A DNA stretch of 64,000 bases from Clostridia bacterium (GCA_024685775.1 JAIKVL010000032.1:1-64000); one strand, 5' to 3'; positions 35,241 through 44,804 are shown, counted from the first letter of the stretch. The notes: generated by a model not told the origin, from the letters alone. A program made the numbers and translations.

Positions 35241-37640
35241 TCAGTCTCTGAGTTTCGCGTCGAACGCGGACGCAACGGCGGAAACGATCGCATCGACCGC
35301 AACGTTGACTTCTTCGCCGCCGAGCGTTCCTTCGTCTTTGCGGAACAGCAAATTGAACGCGATGCTCTTTTTCCCGGGCAACACGCCGACGCCGGAATAG
35401 ACGTCGAAAATCGAAACGTTCTTCAAGTATTCGCCGCCGTTCGCGCGGATCGCTTTGATCATCGCGCCGCCCGTCACCTCTTCGGAAACGACGAAAGCAA
35501 GGTCGCGCTCGATCGCGGGATATTTGCTGACCGGGACGAACGGTTTGAACTCGCAAGACGCTTCAATCAGCGCAGCGAGATCGATCTCCGCAATATAAAG
35601 CGGCGCGTCAAACTTGTGCGCTTTCGTGATTTTCGGATGAATTTGCCCGATATATCCGAGTTTTTTGCCGTCAAGCAAAACGTCCGCCCTGCGATACGGA
35701 TGCAGGAAAGGCTCGTTTGAAACTTCAAAATCAAGCGTGACGTTCAGCTTATCCGCAAGCTGTTCGAGGACGTTTTTCAAGGTGTAAAAATCTTCGCCTT
35801 CGCCGAACGCGGACAAGACGAGCGTTTCGATCTCGATCGCCGTGTCCGTCATGGGAATGGATCTCGGGAAGTACGTCTTCCCGATCTCGTAAAATCTCGC
35901 CGCCTTTACGCCGCGGGAATAATTCGAAACGTTGATTTGAAGCATACTCGGCGCAAGCGTCGTCCGCATAACGGAAACGTCCTCGCTGAGCGGATTCAGA
36001 ATATCGACGGTCACCCTTCTCTTATCGTCTTCCGCGAGCATAAATTCGTCTTTGAATTTCGGAGAAATGAAAGAGTACGAGAAGGTTTCGCTCATGCCGC
36101 CGAGACCGGAAAGAAAGGCTTTAACGGATTGAACGGTCGAGTCCGTCTTGTTTCTTCCGCCGTGCGTGAGTTTTTTCCCGTCGAGAGGCTTGGAAACGAT
36201 GTTATCGTAGCCGTACATACGAATGACTTCTTCCGCGATGTCGTTCGCTCCGACGATATCTTCGCGATATGCGGGAACTTCGATCGTAAAGACGCCGTCC
36301 TTTTCCGAAACGCGGAACTGCAACGAACGCAAAATGCTTTCGATCGTTTCCGCGGGAATATCGATCCCGAGGATCTCGTCGATCTTTTCCTTTTTCACCG
36401 TAAGAACGGTGAGAGCGGGAAGCGCTTTCAAAGAATCGATCGTTCCCTTTTCAAAAGTTCCCGCGCCGAGACGGCAGACGAGTTGGATCGTGCGAATCAA
36501 AGCAAGATCCTGACTGATATAGTCGATGCCCTTTTCGAAACGCGCGGAAGAATCCGAACGCAAACCGAGCGTTCTCGACGTTTTGCGAACGTTATCTCTC
36601 TTAAAACGAGCGAACTCGAAGACGACTTTTTTCGTGTCGGCGTTGATCCCGCTGTTCGCGCCGCCCATAACGCCCGCGACCGCCATCGGTTCCGACTCGT
36701 TCGCGATCACGAGATTATTGTTCGAAAGTTTATTTTCCGCTCCGTCAAGCGTAACGATCGTTTCGCCTTCCGCAGCCCTGCGAACGACGATCTTATTCCC
36801 TTTAACGAGCGAATAATCGAACGCGTGCATCGGCTGACCGATATCGAACAAAACGTAGTTCGTGATGTCGACGATATTATTGATCGGGCGAAGCCCGACA
36901 AGGCGCAAACGGCGCTTGATGATCTCATCCGAAGGCGCGATTTTGACGCCGCTCAGCATTTTCGCAAGATAGCGCGGGCAAAGCTCAGCGTCTTTGACTT
37001 CGACCGAAAGATCGCTCGAAATATCACCCTCTTCTTTAATCGCGGGAAGCGCGAACGTGTCTTTCAAAGGAAGATTCAAAACCGCGGCGATCTCTCGCGC
37101 GATACCGAGAATACTGTTGCAATCCGGGCGATTCGCCGTGACCGCGACGTCCAAAACGACGTCGTTCGTCCCGAGGAAATCGTTTACGTCCGTTCCGGGC
37201 GCAACCCCTTCGGGGAAAATGAAGACGCCGTCGATCCCCGCCGCGGGATAATCCGAACCCGTCAGTTTCAGTTCGCTGCCGCCGCAGAACATACCTTCGC
37301 TCGGTATGCCGCGCAGTTCGCCCTTTTTGATCTCCGTCCCATCGGGAAGGCGCGCGCCGTCGATCGCGAGCGCGACGACGTCGCCGACGGCGACGTTCTT
37401 CGCGGCGGTAACGATTTGAAGCGTGCGATCGCCCGCGTCGACCTGACAGACGGAGAGTTTATCCGCGTTCGGATGCTTTTCCATCGAAAGGATCTTGACC
37501 GCTTTAATATTGACGTAATCATCGGAAGGACGAATGATCTCTTCGATCTCAAAGCCCGCGCCGACGAGTTTCGCGCAGAGTTCTTCTACCGAAACGTTTA
37601 TATCCACATAATCTTTTAACCAACTCAAAGGTGCTTTCAT
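35241..37640 (-). CDS. pheT: Phenylalanyl-tRNA synthetase beta subunit
   Basis: 799 residues with the normal order: tRNA-binding OB domain (about 40-150), B3/B4 editing domain, B5 domain, a catalytic-like core and a C-terminal ferredoxin-fold anticodon-binding domain. With PheS it forms the alpha2-beta2 enzyme that charges tRNA-Phe. It lies 8 bases after pheS. Confidence 0.97.
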   Translation of the reverse strand: MKAPLSWLKDYVDINVSVEELCAKLVGAGFEIEEIIRPSDDYVNIKAVKILSMEKHPNADKLSVCQVDAGDRTLQIVTAAKNVAVGDVVALAIDGARLPDGTEIKKGELRGIPSEGMFCGGSELKLTGSDYPAAGIDGVFIFPEGVAPGTDVNDFLGTNDVVLDVAVTANRPDCNSILGIAREIAAVLNLPLKDTFALPAIKEEGDISSDLSVEVKDAELCPRYLAKMLSGVKIAPSDEIIKRRLRLVGLRPINNIVDITNYVLFDIGQPMHAFDYSLVKGNKIVVRRAAEGETIVTLDGAENKLSNNNLVIANESEPMAVAGVMGGANSGINADTKKVVFEFARFKRDNVRKTSRTLGLRSDSSARFEKGIDYISQDLALIRTIQLVCRLGAGTFEKGTIDSLKALPALTVLTVKKEKIDEILGIDIPAETIESILRSLQFRVSEKDGVFTIEVPAYREDIVGANDIAEEVIRMYGYDNIVSKPLDGKKLTHGGRNKTDSTVQSVKAFLSGLGGMSETFSYSFISPKFKDEFMLAEDDKRRVTVDILNPLSEDVSVMRTTLAPSMLQINVSNYSRGVKAARFYEIGKTYFPRSIPMTDTAIEIETLVLSAFGEGEDFYTLKNVLEQLADKLNVTLDFEVSNEPFLHPYRRADVLLDGKKLGYIGQIHPKITKAHKFDAPLYIAEIDLAALIEASCEFKPFVPVSKYPAIERDLAFVVSEEVTGGAMIKAIRANGGEYLKNVSIFDVYSGVGVLPGKKSIAFNLLFRKDEGTLGGEEVNVAVDAIVSAVASAFDAKLRD

Positions 37641-37648
37641 ACTGACTC

Positions 37649-38665
37649 CTATTTATACTGTTTGAGGAAATTGACGTCGTTTTCGTACATTAAACGGATA
37701 TCGGGAATGCCGTATTTCAGCATCGCGATCCTGTCGATCCCGAAACCGAACGCGAAACCGCTGTACTTCTTCGAATCGATCCCGCAGTTTTCGAGAACGA
37801 CGGGATTGACGATCCCCGCGCCGAGGATCTCGATCCAACCAGTCCCCTTGCAAAGGCGGCAACCTTTTCCTCCGCACATCGTGCAGCTGATATCCACCTC
37901 GACGCTCGGCTCGGTAAACGGGAAATAGGAAGGACGGAAACGAACCTTCGTGTCGGGCGTAAATGTCGATTTCGCGAAAATTTCGAGCATATTTTTCAAA
38001 TGAGCGAGAGAAATTCCCTCTTCCACGCAAAGCCCCTCGATCTGATTGAAGATCGGGCTATGCGTCGCGTCGTCGTCCGCGCGATAAACCTTCCCGGGAA
38101 CGACGATTCGGATCGGCGGCTTTTGAGAAAGCATCGTGCGCGACTGCATCGGAGAAGTATGCGTGCGAAGCAGGACGTTCTCGCTGACGTAAAACGTGTC
38201 TTGCATATCGCGCGCGGGGTGATCGGCGGGAATGCCGAGAGTTTGGAAATTATAATAATCGGTCTCGATCTCCGGACCTTCTTTGACCGCGAAACCAAGC
38301 CCGATAAAGGTGTTCAGGATCTCGTTTTTTACTTTCGTGATCGGATGGGTCGAACCGCAAGACGCGCCTTTGGAAAGCGTGACGTCGATGCGCTCGGATT
38401 TGAGTTTCCTTTCTTCTTCTTTCGCTTTGAAATTCGCCTCGATCTCGGACAAGACCGCTTCGATCTTCATTTTTCCGTCGTTGATCAACTTACCGAAAGA
38501 AGATCTTTCCGCAGGCGGAACGTCTTTCAAACCGCGCAAAAGACCGGTATATTCGCCGTTTTTGCCGAGATACTTTACGCGAAGGTCGTTGATATCCGAA
38601 CTGGACTTCGCGTTATTCGCGCTTTCCGTGCAGCGCGAGATCAATTCTTTGATTTTGTCTATCAT
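37649..38665 (-). CDS. pheS: Phenylalanyl-tRNA synthetase alpha subunit
   Basis: 338 residues: an N-terminal coiled coil and the class II catalytic core with HPITKVKNEI, QIEGLCVEEGISL (motif 2 area) and GFAFGFGIDRIAMLKYGI (motif 3). The start at 38665 has GGGAG upstream; an upstream ATG would add 16 residues without such a site. TATAAT on the minus strand at 38689-38684 is the likely -10 box, with no clear -35. Only about 95 bases separate it from yunB, too short for a T-box leader. Confidence 0.97.
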   Translation of the reverse strand: MIDKIKELISRCTESANNAKSSSDINDLRVKYLGKNGEYTGLLRGLKDVPPAERSSFGKLINDGKMKIEAVLSEIEANFKAKEEERKLKSERIDVTLSKGASCGSTHPITKVKNEILNTFIGLGFAVKEGPEIETDYYNFQTLGIPADHPARDMQDTFYVSENVLLRTHTSPMQSRTMLSQKPPIRIVVPGKVYRADDDATHSPIFNQIEGLCVEEGISLAHLKNMLEIFAKSTFTPDTKVRFRPSYFPFTEPSVEVDISCTMCGGKGCRLCKGTGWIEILGAGIVNPVVLENCGIDSKKYSGFAFGFGIDRIAMLKYGIPDIRLMYENDVNFLKQYK

Positions 38666-38758
38666 ATTAAGCTCCCGTAAAAGATTATAGTAAAAGACTA
38701 CCACTTCAAACATAAAGTGTCAACGAAAGCGCGGAACATATACTATAAAATATGTATA

Positions 38759-39403
38759 TTAAGGTATTAAATCCAAATAATCCACGCCCTTTTCCCCGTT
38801 GACGTAGACGCTCGGGATCTCGCCGAGCAAGACGTTCTCCGCGACGAGTATATCGTTCGTTATGCGGAGTTCGTGTTCCGCGATCGGAAGAACGGTGTTA
38901 AACGAAACGTCGATCTTGACGTAGACGGCGTGGCGCGTCCGATTGATCCCGACGTTCTCGAAACAAGTCAGAAAGTCACATTTTACCGAAGAAAAGAACG
39001 TTATATCAAGCGAGACTTTCGGACCGCTGTTCGACAAAAGCACCGACCCCGTGAACGCACCCGAAGGGATCTCGATCGTCTGCACGCCAAGCGCGTTCAG
39101 CGCCCGTTCGCAGCGAAGCGCAAGACTGCGCGTAAATCCGTTGATCAAGGGCGTATTCGCCGCCAAACGCTCGATTCTGTCGCCGCTTTTCTGCACGTCG
39201 ATAAAGTCCGAATATTCGTAAAGGGCGACGACGTCCGCCGCGCTCGAATTGATGCATTCGACGCCGAGACTCGAAATCAGCGCGTCGCAATAGGTGTAGA
39301 CGACGGGTTTCACGTTCCGTTGAAAAGAAAAATACGCGAACAAGATCATCGCGAGAAAGAAAGACAAAACGACGATCCACTTTCGTTTCGACGCTTTTTT
39401 CAT
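38759..39403 (-). CDS. yunB: Sporulation protein YunB
   Basis: 214 residues with one N-terminal transmembrane helix (about 9-26) and a long extracytoplasmic domain. It resembles YunB, which in Bacillus is made in the mother cell under sigma-E and is needed for normal spore formation; its biochemical role is unknown. CATATATA in the 31-base gap to the previous gene could be part of a sigma-E -10 element but is not decisive. No ribosome binding site is evident. Confidence 0.85.
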   Translation of the reverse strand: MKKASKRKWIVVLSFFLAMILFAYFSFQRNVKPVVYTYCDALISSLGVECINSSAADVVALYEYSDFIDVQKSGDRIERLAANTPLINGFTRSLALRCERALNALGVQTIEIPSGAFTGSVLLSNSGPKVSLDITFFSSVKCDFLTCFENVGINRTRHAVYVKIDVSFNTVLPIAEHELRITNDILVAENVLLGEIPSVYVNGEKGVDYLDLIP

Positions 39404-39434
39404 AATTTATATATATGAGGAAAGGAGAAAAAAG

Positions 39435-40019
39435 TTACGAATTTTTCGAATTCTCTATCGAAGGATCTCCCGTGATCTCGGGGAAATTTTGTTTCATATA
39501 ATCGGAAAGCAGTCCTTCGAAGATCGGTTCGACGCCGGGAACTTTATAAAAATCCTCGGGCGCGACGACCGGTCCGAAGAAGGATTCCGGGATAATATGC
39601 CCGCATACCAGCAAATAGCGAACGAACTGACTGCAATAGAATTTGCGATAACTCGTTTGAAAATTGACGTTTTTACGCGCTTTTATCAAGCCGCGAACGT
39701 TATATTTGAACTTTTTGCGCTCCGTAACGAAGTTTTTAACGATATCGGTCATGATCGCGTAACTTTCATCCGAAACGCTCAATTCAAGGATCTTGCAACT
39801 CGTGTTTTTGAACCTCTTGAAGGTCCCGCGGAAAGGATGCTCGTGGACGAAACCGCCGAAAAGCACAATATACGGATTGCGGCGACCGAAAGAATACATT
39901 TCGGACAAATCTTCTTTCATCGAAATGGAAATATGGTTGTAGGTAGCGCGGGTGAATTTCCGAATCAAATTGGAAACCGACGTACCCGTATTCGTTAAAA
40001 CCAACAAGACTTTCGCCAT
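39435..40019 (-). CDS. Possible permuted papain-like (YiiX/NlpC-P60 superfamily) hydrolase
   Basis: 194 residues, no signal peptide. An early conserved-looking His in YNHISIS (about 27-33) and a later Cys in FYCSQFVRYLL (about 127-137) are arranged as in circularly permuted NlpC/P60-type thiol hydrolases, where His precedes Cys. Family assignment rests on this pattern. It begins 7 bases after a -10 box, has no ribosome binding site, and is followed by yunB after 31 bases; a shared sporulation role is possible but unproven. Confidence 0.6.
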   Translation of the reverse strand: MAKVLLVLTNTGTSVSNLIRKFTRATYNHISISMKEDLSEMYSFGRRNPYIVLFGGFVHEHPFRGTFKRFKNTSCKILELSVSDESYAIMTDIVKNFVTERKKFKYNVRGLIKARKNVNFQTSYRKFYCSQFVRYLLVCGHIIPESFFGPVVAPEDFYKVPGVEPIFEGLLSDYMKQNFPEITGDPSIENSKNS

Positions 40020-40026
40020 AAACGAA

Positions 40027-40055
40027 ATAATATCACATTTCCGCGACTATGTAAA
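40027..40055 (-). promoter_or_regulatory. Promoter of the papain-like hydrolase gene, leaderless geometry
   Basis: On the minus strand, TTTACA (40055-40050), a 17-base spacer and TATTAT (40032-40027), 7 bases before the ATG at 40019. Confidence 0.7.
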
Positions 40056-40066
40056 GAAAAAATCTT

Positions 40067-40753
40067 TTAAATCAGCCTGATAAGTTCGGGAAGTTCCGTT
40101 ATTTTTCGGATTGTAAAGTCCGGTTTCGCCGCCTCGGGCGGACGCGGGTTTCCCCCGCTGATCCAAATCGTCCGGATCCCGAACGCCACCCCGCCCTTAA
40201 TATCCGAAGTTAAACTGTCTCCGACGAGAACGCAGGTGCTTTTATCGAAATTCGGGATCTTCGCGGTCGCTTTGACGAAAAACGCGACTTCGGGTTTTAC
40301 GTTTCCGATCTCTTCGGAAATAAAGACGTCTTTGAAAAACTTATTGAGTCCGGCGGCTTCGATCCGCCCTCTTTGCGTTTGGATATAACCGTTCGTAACG
40401 GCGTACAAGTTAAACTTCCTTCGAAGCTGTTTCAAAACGTTGCGCGCGCCCTTGATAAAAACCCCCGTTTGAGACAAATGAGTCATATACGAGTCCGCAA
40501 AACGCTCGGGGTCCGCGGAGATGTCGTACAGGGAGAAAAACTCCGCAAAGCGCTCGATCCTGAGTCTTTCGCGCGTGATCTCTTTTCTTTCGAGTTTTTT
40601 CCACATTTTATCGTTGATCAAACTGTAAGACGAGAGCATTTCGTCCGTTGCGAAAACGCCGTAATCCTTCAAAGCCGCGGCAAGAGCTTTTTTCTCGCAT
40701 GCCTTGAAATCCAAGATCGTTTCGTCGATATCGAGAAGAATCGTCTTTACCAT
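40067..40753 (-). CDS. HAD-family hydrolase, YjjG-like nucleotidase
   Basis: 228 residues with the HAD motifs LLDIDETILDF (nucleophile D8, acid D10), the TNGY segment (motif II), the motif III lysine in GNVKPEVAFF and VGDSLTSDIKGG (motif IV). The helical cap and overall similarity fit the YjjG/YfnB group, which removes phosphate from non-canonical pyrimidine nucleotides. AGGGTGA precedes the start by 5 bases. The substrate is inferred from the subfamily. Confidence 0.88.
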   Translation of the reverse strand: MVKTILLDIDETILDFKACEKKALAAALKDYGVFATDEMLSSYSLINDKMWKKLERKEITRERLRIERFAEFFSLYDISADPERFADSYMTHLSQTGVFIKGARNVLKQLRRKFNLYAVTNGYIQTQRGRIEAAGLNKFFKDVFISEEIGNVKPEVAFFVKATAKIPNFDKSTCVLVGDSLTSDIKGGVAFGIRTIWISGGNPRPPEAAKPDFTIRKITELPELIRLI

Positions 40754-41043
40754 AGAATCACCCTATTTTTCCGCATTTTTTCACTTCGGAAAAATGCCAC
40801 GAAAGACGATTCGCGACCGCACGACGAAATTCGCGAAAAGAAGAGAAACCGCTGAACGACCGAACGCCACCGAACGACATTATTAACCCTTTTATCTCAA
40901 CAATCGGATTCATTTTGCAGCAGCTCCCTCCACGATCCAAACGAACAAAGATCGCCCGATTTATTTTATTATACCACTAAAACGGCGGATTTGAGCAAAA
41001 AACAAAAAATACAATTAATTATACATATAAATAAAAAATCAAT
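40754..41043. other. Intergenic stretch without a recognisable gene
   Basis: About 290 bases upstream of the HAD gene, AT-rich toward the tRNA-Leu terminator. A 60-codon minus-strand frame (40758-40940) has no homology I recognise and only a weak ribosome binding site. Confidence 0.5.
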
Positions 41044-41073
41044 AAAAAAAGGCACTCAAATCTGAGTGCCTTT
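41044..41073 (-). terminator. Terminator of tRNA-Leu
   Basis: GGCACTCA and TGAGTGCC (41051-41070) form an 8-bp stem with a 4-base loop; reading on the minus strand a run of seven T (41050-41044) follows. Confidence 0.85.
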
Positions 41074-41159
41074 GGTGCGGAAAACGGGACTTGAACCCAC
41101 ACAGTATTGCTACCACAAGAACCTGAATCTTGCGCGTCTGCCAATTCCGCCATTTCCGC
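41073..41159 (-). tRNA. tRNA-Leu (anticodon CAG)
   Basis: The acceptor stem GCGGAAA pairs with TTTCCGC, followed by A and an encoded CCA (41075-41073). The anticodon stem CAAGA/TCTTG holds loop TTCAGGT, so the anticodon CAG lies at 41125-41123. A long variable arm and the T-loop GGTTCAAGTCC are present, as in class II leucine tRNAs. Confidence 0.95.
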
Positions 41160-41172
41160 ATCTTGCGCAGTT

Positions 41173-41201
41173 ATTGTAATAAAAAGAGAACGAAAAGTCA
41201 A
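41173..41201 (-). promoter_or_regulatory. Promoter of tRNA-Leu
   Basis: On the minus strand, TTGACT (41201-41196), a 17-base spacer and TACAAT (41178-41173). The -35 box contains the stop codon of the upstream transglycosylase gene. Confidence 0.7.
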
Positions 41202-41752
41202 TGATTTCCCGCGATTTTTTTCTTTTTATAATAATTCTTACGCTTTACGACCTTCCGAACGTAGGCTCGCGTTTCCGCATATGGGATATCCTCGGAAGAA
41301 ATATTTTGCTCGATCCACTTGAAGACGACGGTCTCACCGGCATTATAGGCGGCGTACACAAAAAGCGAATCATTGAATTTCGAATAAAGATAGGATAAAT
41401 AAAAGCAACCCATTCGGACGTTCTTTTCGGGATCTTTCAAGAGTTCGTCCGAATACTCCAAGCCGAGTTCGGAAGCGATCCACTTCCCCGTGGTCGGCAT
41501 GATCTGCATCAACCCAAGAGCGCCCGCCTTCGATTCCGCGACAGGATTAAAGCCGCTTTCGACCTCAATGATCGCAAAGATTTCGCACGGTTCAAGACCG
41601 TATCGGTCGGCATTCGATTGAATGATCGAAGCGTAACGTTTTGCCCGAAAATCGCAAGAAAAAGTTAAAATTAGAAGTAAAAATGAAGTAATTATTATGA
41701 AAAGTGCTCTAAAATAAAATAATATCGGCTTGCAACTTGTTCCTTTAAGCAT
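41198..41752 (-). CDS. Lytic transglycosylase (SLT domain)
   Basis: 184 residues: an N-terminal signal anchor (about 10-32, possibly a lipoprotein or uncleaved helix ending near C33) and an SLT-type goose-lysozyme-fold domain with catalytic glutamate in AIIEVESGFNP, then GALGLMQIMP and AYNAGE. It cleaves peptidoglycan glycan strands. The first 58 bases overlap coaE, and no later in-frame ATG, GTG or TTG precedes the signal anchor, so the overlap appears real. Confidence 0.9.
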   Translation of the reverse strand: MLKGTSCKPILFYFRALFIIITSFLLLILTFSCDFRAKRYASIIQSNADRYGLEPCEIFAIIEVESGFNPVAESKAGALGLMQIMPTTGKWIASELGLEYSDELLKDPEKNVRMGCFYLSYLYSKFNDSLFVYAAYNAGETVVFKWIEQNISSEDIPYAETRAYVRKVVKRKNYYKKKKIAGNH

Positions 41753-42264
41753 GAAAAGTCATAGTTATTGCGGATCACGAAATCCGCTTTTCGCTCCATT
41801 TTTTCTTCGTCCGATTGAAGCGCGACGAGACGCTCCGCCCTGTCCTTCGAACAACCGTCACGCTCCGTAATTTTCAAAATCCGATCTTTCTTATCCGCTT
41901 TCACGAACCAAATCGAATCGAACGTTAAAGGACACATCGACATCAAAGGGATCTCGAAAAAGACAAGTTTCTCCCCCTCGGATTTTTTCATCATCAAAGA
42001 ATAAATTTTTCCGTGAGCGAGATTCATCAATTTCGCCCTTTCCTTTTCATCGGAAAAAACGATCCGCGACAATTCTTTTTTATCGACGATATGATTATGG
42101 ACGGCAGTCGGAAAAATATGCGAAAGTTCGGAAATATATTCCGGCGACGCCAAAAGTTCGGCGTTGATCTCATCCGCGATCAAAACCTTTGCGCCGAGCG
42201 AGCGCAAAATCGAGCTGACTGCGCTTTTACCGCTTCCGATCCCTCCGCAAATCGCAACGCGCAT
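41695..42264 (-). CDS. coaE: Dephospho-CoA kinase
   Basis: 189 residues with the N-terminal P-loop CGGIGSGKSAVSS and the LIADEINAELL segment. It performs the last step of coenzyme A synthesis. The start at 42264 overlaps the polA stop by one base and has GGAGG upstream; an in-frame ATG 18 bases earlier lies inside polA. polA-coaE adjacency is common in Bacillota. Confidence 0.95.
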   Translation of the reverse strand: MRVAICGGIGSGKSAVSSILRSLGAKVLIADEINAELLASPEYISELSHIFPTAVHNHIVDKKELSRIVFSDEKERAKLMNLAHGKIYSLMMKKSEGEKLVFFEIPLMSMCPLTFDSIWFVKADKKDRILKITERDGCSKDRAERLVALQSDEEKMERKADFVIRNNYDFSCLKEQVASRYYFILEHFS

Positions 42265-44798
42265 TATTTTGCCTCCTTCCAAGTTTCCCCGCTCTCCACG
42301 TTCACCGTTAAAGGAACTTTCAGCGAGAAGACGTTTTCCATTTCGTCTTTAACGAGCGCGCGCACGCGAGATTCTTCCGCTTTCGGACAATCGATAATGA
42401 GTTCGTCGTGGATTTGAAGGATCAATTTCGCGCCGAGCCCTTCGCTTTTCAGGCGATTATAGACCTTGATCATCGCAAGTTTGATAATATCCGCCGCAGT
42501 CCCTTGCAAAGGCATATTCAAAGCGGCGCGTTCGGCAAAGGATCGGAGCGCGTAATTCGAGCTGTGGATCTCCGGAAGCGCGCGAACCCTGCCCATCGAA
42601 GTCACGACGTAGCCGTGTTCTTTTGCAAAATCAACGGATTTCTTCATATATTCTCGAATTTTCGGATAGGTATCGAGATATTTTTCGATAAAAGAGCGCG
42701 CTTCGCGCACCGAACAATTGATATTTTTGGACAGACCGAAATCGCTGATCCCGTAAATGATCCCGAAATTGACCGCCTTCGCGTCGCGGCGCATCTTGGG
42801 AGTCACTTCGTTTTCTGGAACGCCGAAAACCTTGGAAGCCGTCGAAGCGTGGATATCGACGCCGCGCAAAAACGCGTCGATCAGTCCTTCGTCTTCGGAA
42901 AAATGCGCCATCAAACGAAGTTCGATCTGCGAATAATCGGCGGAAATCAAGACGTTTCCGTCGCTCGGGATAAACGCGCCGCGGATCTCGCGGCCTTCCG
43001 CCTCGCGAACGGGTATATTTTGCAGATTCGGTTCGGAAGACGAAAGCCTGCCCGTCGTCGTTAACGCTTGATTGAAAACGGTATGGATATATCCTTTCGG
43101 GTCGATCATCGCCTTCATCGCGATCAGGTACGTTGAAATAAGTTTCGAAAGCATCCGATAGCGCAAAACGTAGCTCACGATCGGATTTTCCGTCTCGATC
43201 TCCGCGAGAACGTCGGCGCTCGTGCTGCGTTTTTTGCCGCTCGGAAGCCCCAATTCGTCGTAAAGGACCTCGGCAAGCTGCTTCGGAGAATTGATATTGA
43301 ATTCGTGCCCGACGAGTCCGAAGATCGAATCGGTAACCTTTTTGAGTTCTCCGGAATATTTTGCGGAAAGCTCGTCCAGCGTCGCTTTATTGACGCGAAA
43401 ACCTTGTTTTTCCATATCGTACAAGACGACGACGAGCGGAAGCTCCACGGTTTCGTAGACTTTCAAGGAATTCGCTTGAACCATCGTCTTACGAAGCGAG
43501 ATTTGAAGCGAAAGGAGTTCCGCCGCAACCGAGACGCCGTCGTAGCCGTGCGCAAGAAGCAGATCCGCCGCGCCGTCGTAACTTTTTCCGCAGTCCGCGA
43601 TATACGCCATCAGCATAAGATCGTCCGCCGAAAAAGCCTCTTCGACGGAAAGATCAAGGAGCGAATACGTCTTTTTCAGATCGTAGACGAAAATGCGCCC
43701 CGCATAATCTTTTACAAAATCTTTGATCTCTCCGATCGAAAAATCGAACGAAAGCCCCTCGCCGAGGAGATCCTCCGAAAAGCGAACGGAATAATTTTTC
43801 TCGGGATCGAACGCAAAGGAAAGCGAATCATCCTGCAAATACAAGCAAAACGATTTCTCGGCTTTTCCGTCGGAGAGAACGCGAGTAAGTTCGTTTTGAT
43901 CGGATATTTCGAAATTTTCCGTTTCCGTCTTCGTCTCTTCTTCCTTAGGCTCGGAAAACGCGAAACGGTCGGTCAAAGACTTAAAATCATAGCCGACCAT
44001 TAATTTCTTCGCCTCATACGGCAAAATCGGCGTAAAAGAAAACGCGGAATAATCCCCGTATTCGATCGGAGCGTTCGTCTCGATCGTAGCGAGCCAATGC
44101 GAAAACTCGGCGCTTTTACGCCCTTCGAGAAGTTTTTCTTTGAGTTTTCCTTTGATTTCGTCGATATGTTCGTAGACGCCTTCGAGCGTGCCGTATTGAA
44201 CGACCAGATCTTTCGCGGTTTTTTCACCGACGCCCGGCACGCCCGGGATATTATCCGAATGGTCGCCCATTAAAGATTTCAATTCGACGATCCCTTGCGG
44301 CGTAAGCGATTCTTCGGCAAGGACGGCGGGCGTGTAACGAATCACGTCCGTAATGCCTTTTCTCGTGTGCAAAACCGTCGTCTTATCCGAGACCAGCTGC
44401 AAAACGTCCTTATCTCCACTGACGATCACGGTCTCCATCGGGCTGTTTTTCGCAAGCGTGCCGATCAAATCGTCCGCTTCGAATCCCGCAAGTTCGACGA
44501 TTTTAACGCCCATTGCGGAAAGCAGTTCTTTCATCGCGGGGACCTGCGCGCGCAGTTCTTCGGGCATCGGACGGCGTTTCGCCTTATAACCGTCGTACTT
44601 CAAATGACGAAAAGTCGGCGCGTGGACGTCGAACGCGGCGGCGATATGGGTCGGTTTTTCGGTTTTTATCAGCTTGGAAAGCATCGAAGTAAACCCGAAA
44701 AGCGCGCCCGTATACCGCCCCGTCTTATCTTGGAGCGCGGGAAGCGCGTAAAACGCGCGATTGATCAAACTGTTGCTGTCTAAAAGTAATAATTTCAT
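42264..44798 (-). CDS. polA: DNA polymerase I
   Basis: 844 residues. The 5'-nuclease domain (about 1-290), a proofreading-type domain that lacks the DxE metal-binding motif (the corresponding segment reads FCLYLQDDS) and is therefore probably inactive as in Bacillus PolA, and an A-family polymerase with ADYSQIELR (motif A), RRDAKAVNFGIIYG (motif B) and QIHDEL (motif C). It fills gaps and removes primers. The start at 44798 is 6 bases after a -10 box; the upstream in-frame start lies before the promoter. Confidence 0.97.
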   Translation of the reverse strand: MKLLLLDSNSLINRAFYALPALQDKTGRYTGALFGFTSMLSKLIKTEKPTHIAAAFDVHAPTFRHLKYDGYKAKRRPMPEELRAQVPAMKELLSAMGVKIVELAGFEADDLIGTLAKNSPMETVIVSGDKDVLQLVSDKTTVLHTRKGITDVIRYTPAVLAEESLTPQGIVELKSLMGDHSDNIPGVPGVGEKTAKDLVVQYGTLEGVYEHIDEIKGKLKEKLLEGRKSAEFSHWLATIETNAPIEYGDYSAFSFTPILPYEAKKLMVGYDFKSLTDRFAFSEPKEEETKTETENFEISDQNELTRVLSDGKAEKSFCLYLQDDSLSFAFDPEKNYSVRFSEDLLGEGLSFDFSIGEIKDFVKDYAGRIFVYDLKKTYSLLDLSVEEAFSADDLMLMAYIADCGKSYDGAADLLLAHGYDGVSVAAELLSLQISLRKTMVQANSLKVYETVELPLVVVLYDMEKQGFRVNKATLDELSAKYSGELKKVTDSIFGLVGHEFNINSPKQLAEVLYDELGLPSGKKRSTSADVLAEIETENPIVSYVLRYRMLSKLISTYLIAMKAMIDPKGYIHTVFNQALTTTGRLSSSEPNLQNIPVREAEGREIRGAFIPSDGNVLISADYSQIELRLMAHFSEDEGLIDAFLRGVDIHASTASKVFGVPENEVTPKMRRDAKAVNFGIIYGISDFGLSKNINCSVREARSFIEKYLDTYPKIREYMKKSVDFAKEHGYVVTSMGRVRALPEIHSSNYALRSFAERAALNMPLQGTAADIIKLAMIKVYNRLKSEGLGAKLILQIHDELIIDCPKAEESRVRALVKDEMENVFSLKVPLTVNVESGETWKEAK

Positions 44799-44804
44799 AA
44801 GAAT

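Noticed and set aside
38666-38758. T-box leader before pheS
   Set aside because: The gap between yunB and pheS is only about 95 bases, too short for specifier, T-box and terminator elements, and none of the conserved T-box bases are seen.
40758-40940. 60-codon minus-strand ORF upstream of the HAD gene
   Set aside because: Weak start signal and no recognisable features; it covers the region expected to hold the HAD gene promoter.
41019-41201. 60-codon minus-strand ORF over the tRNA-Leu locus
   Set aside because: It is the tRNA gene and its terminator read as protein.
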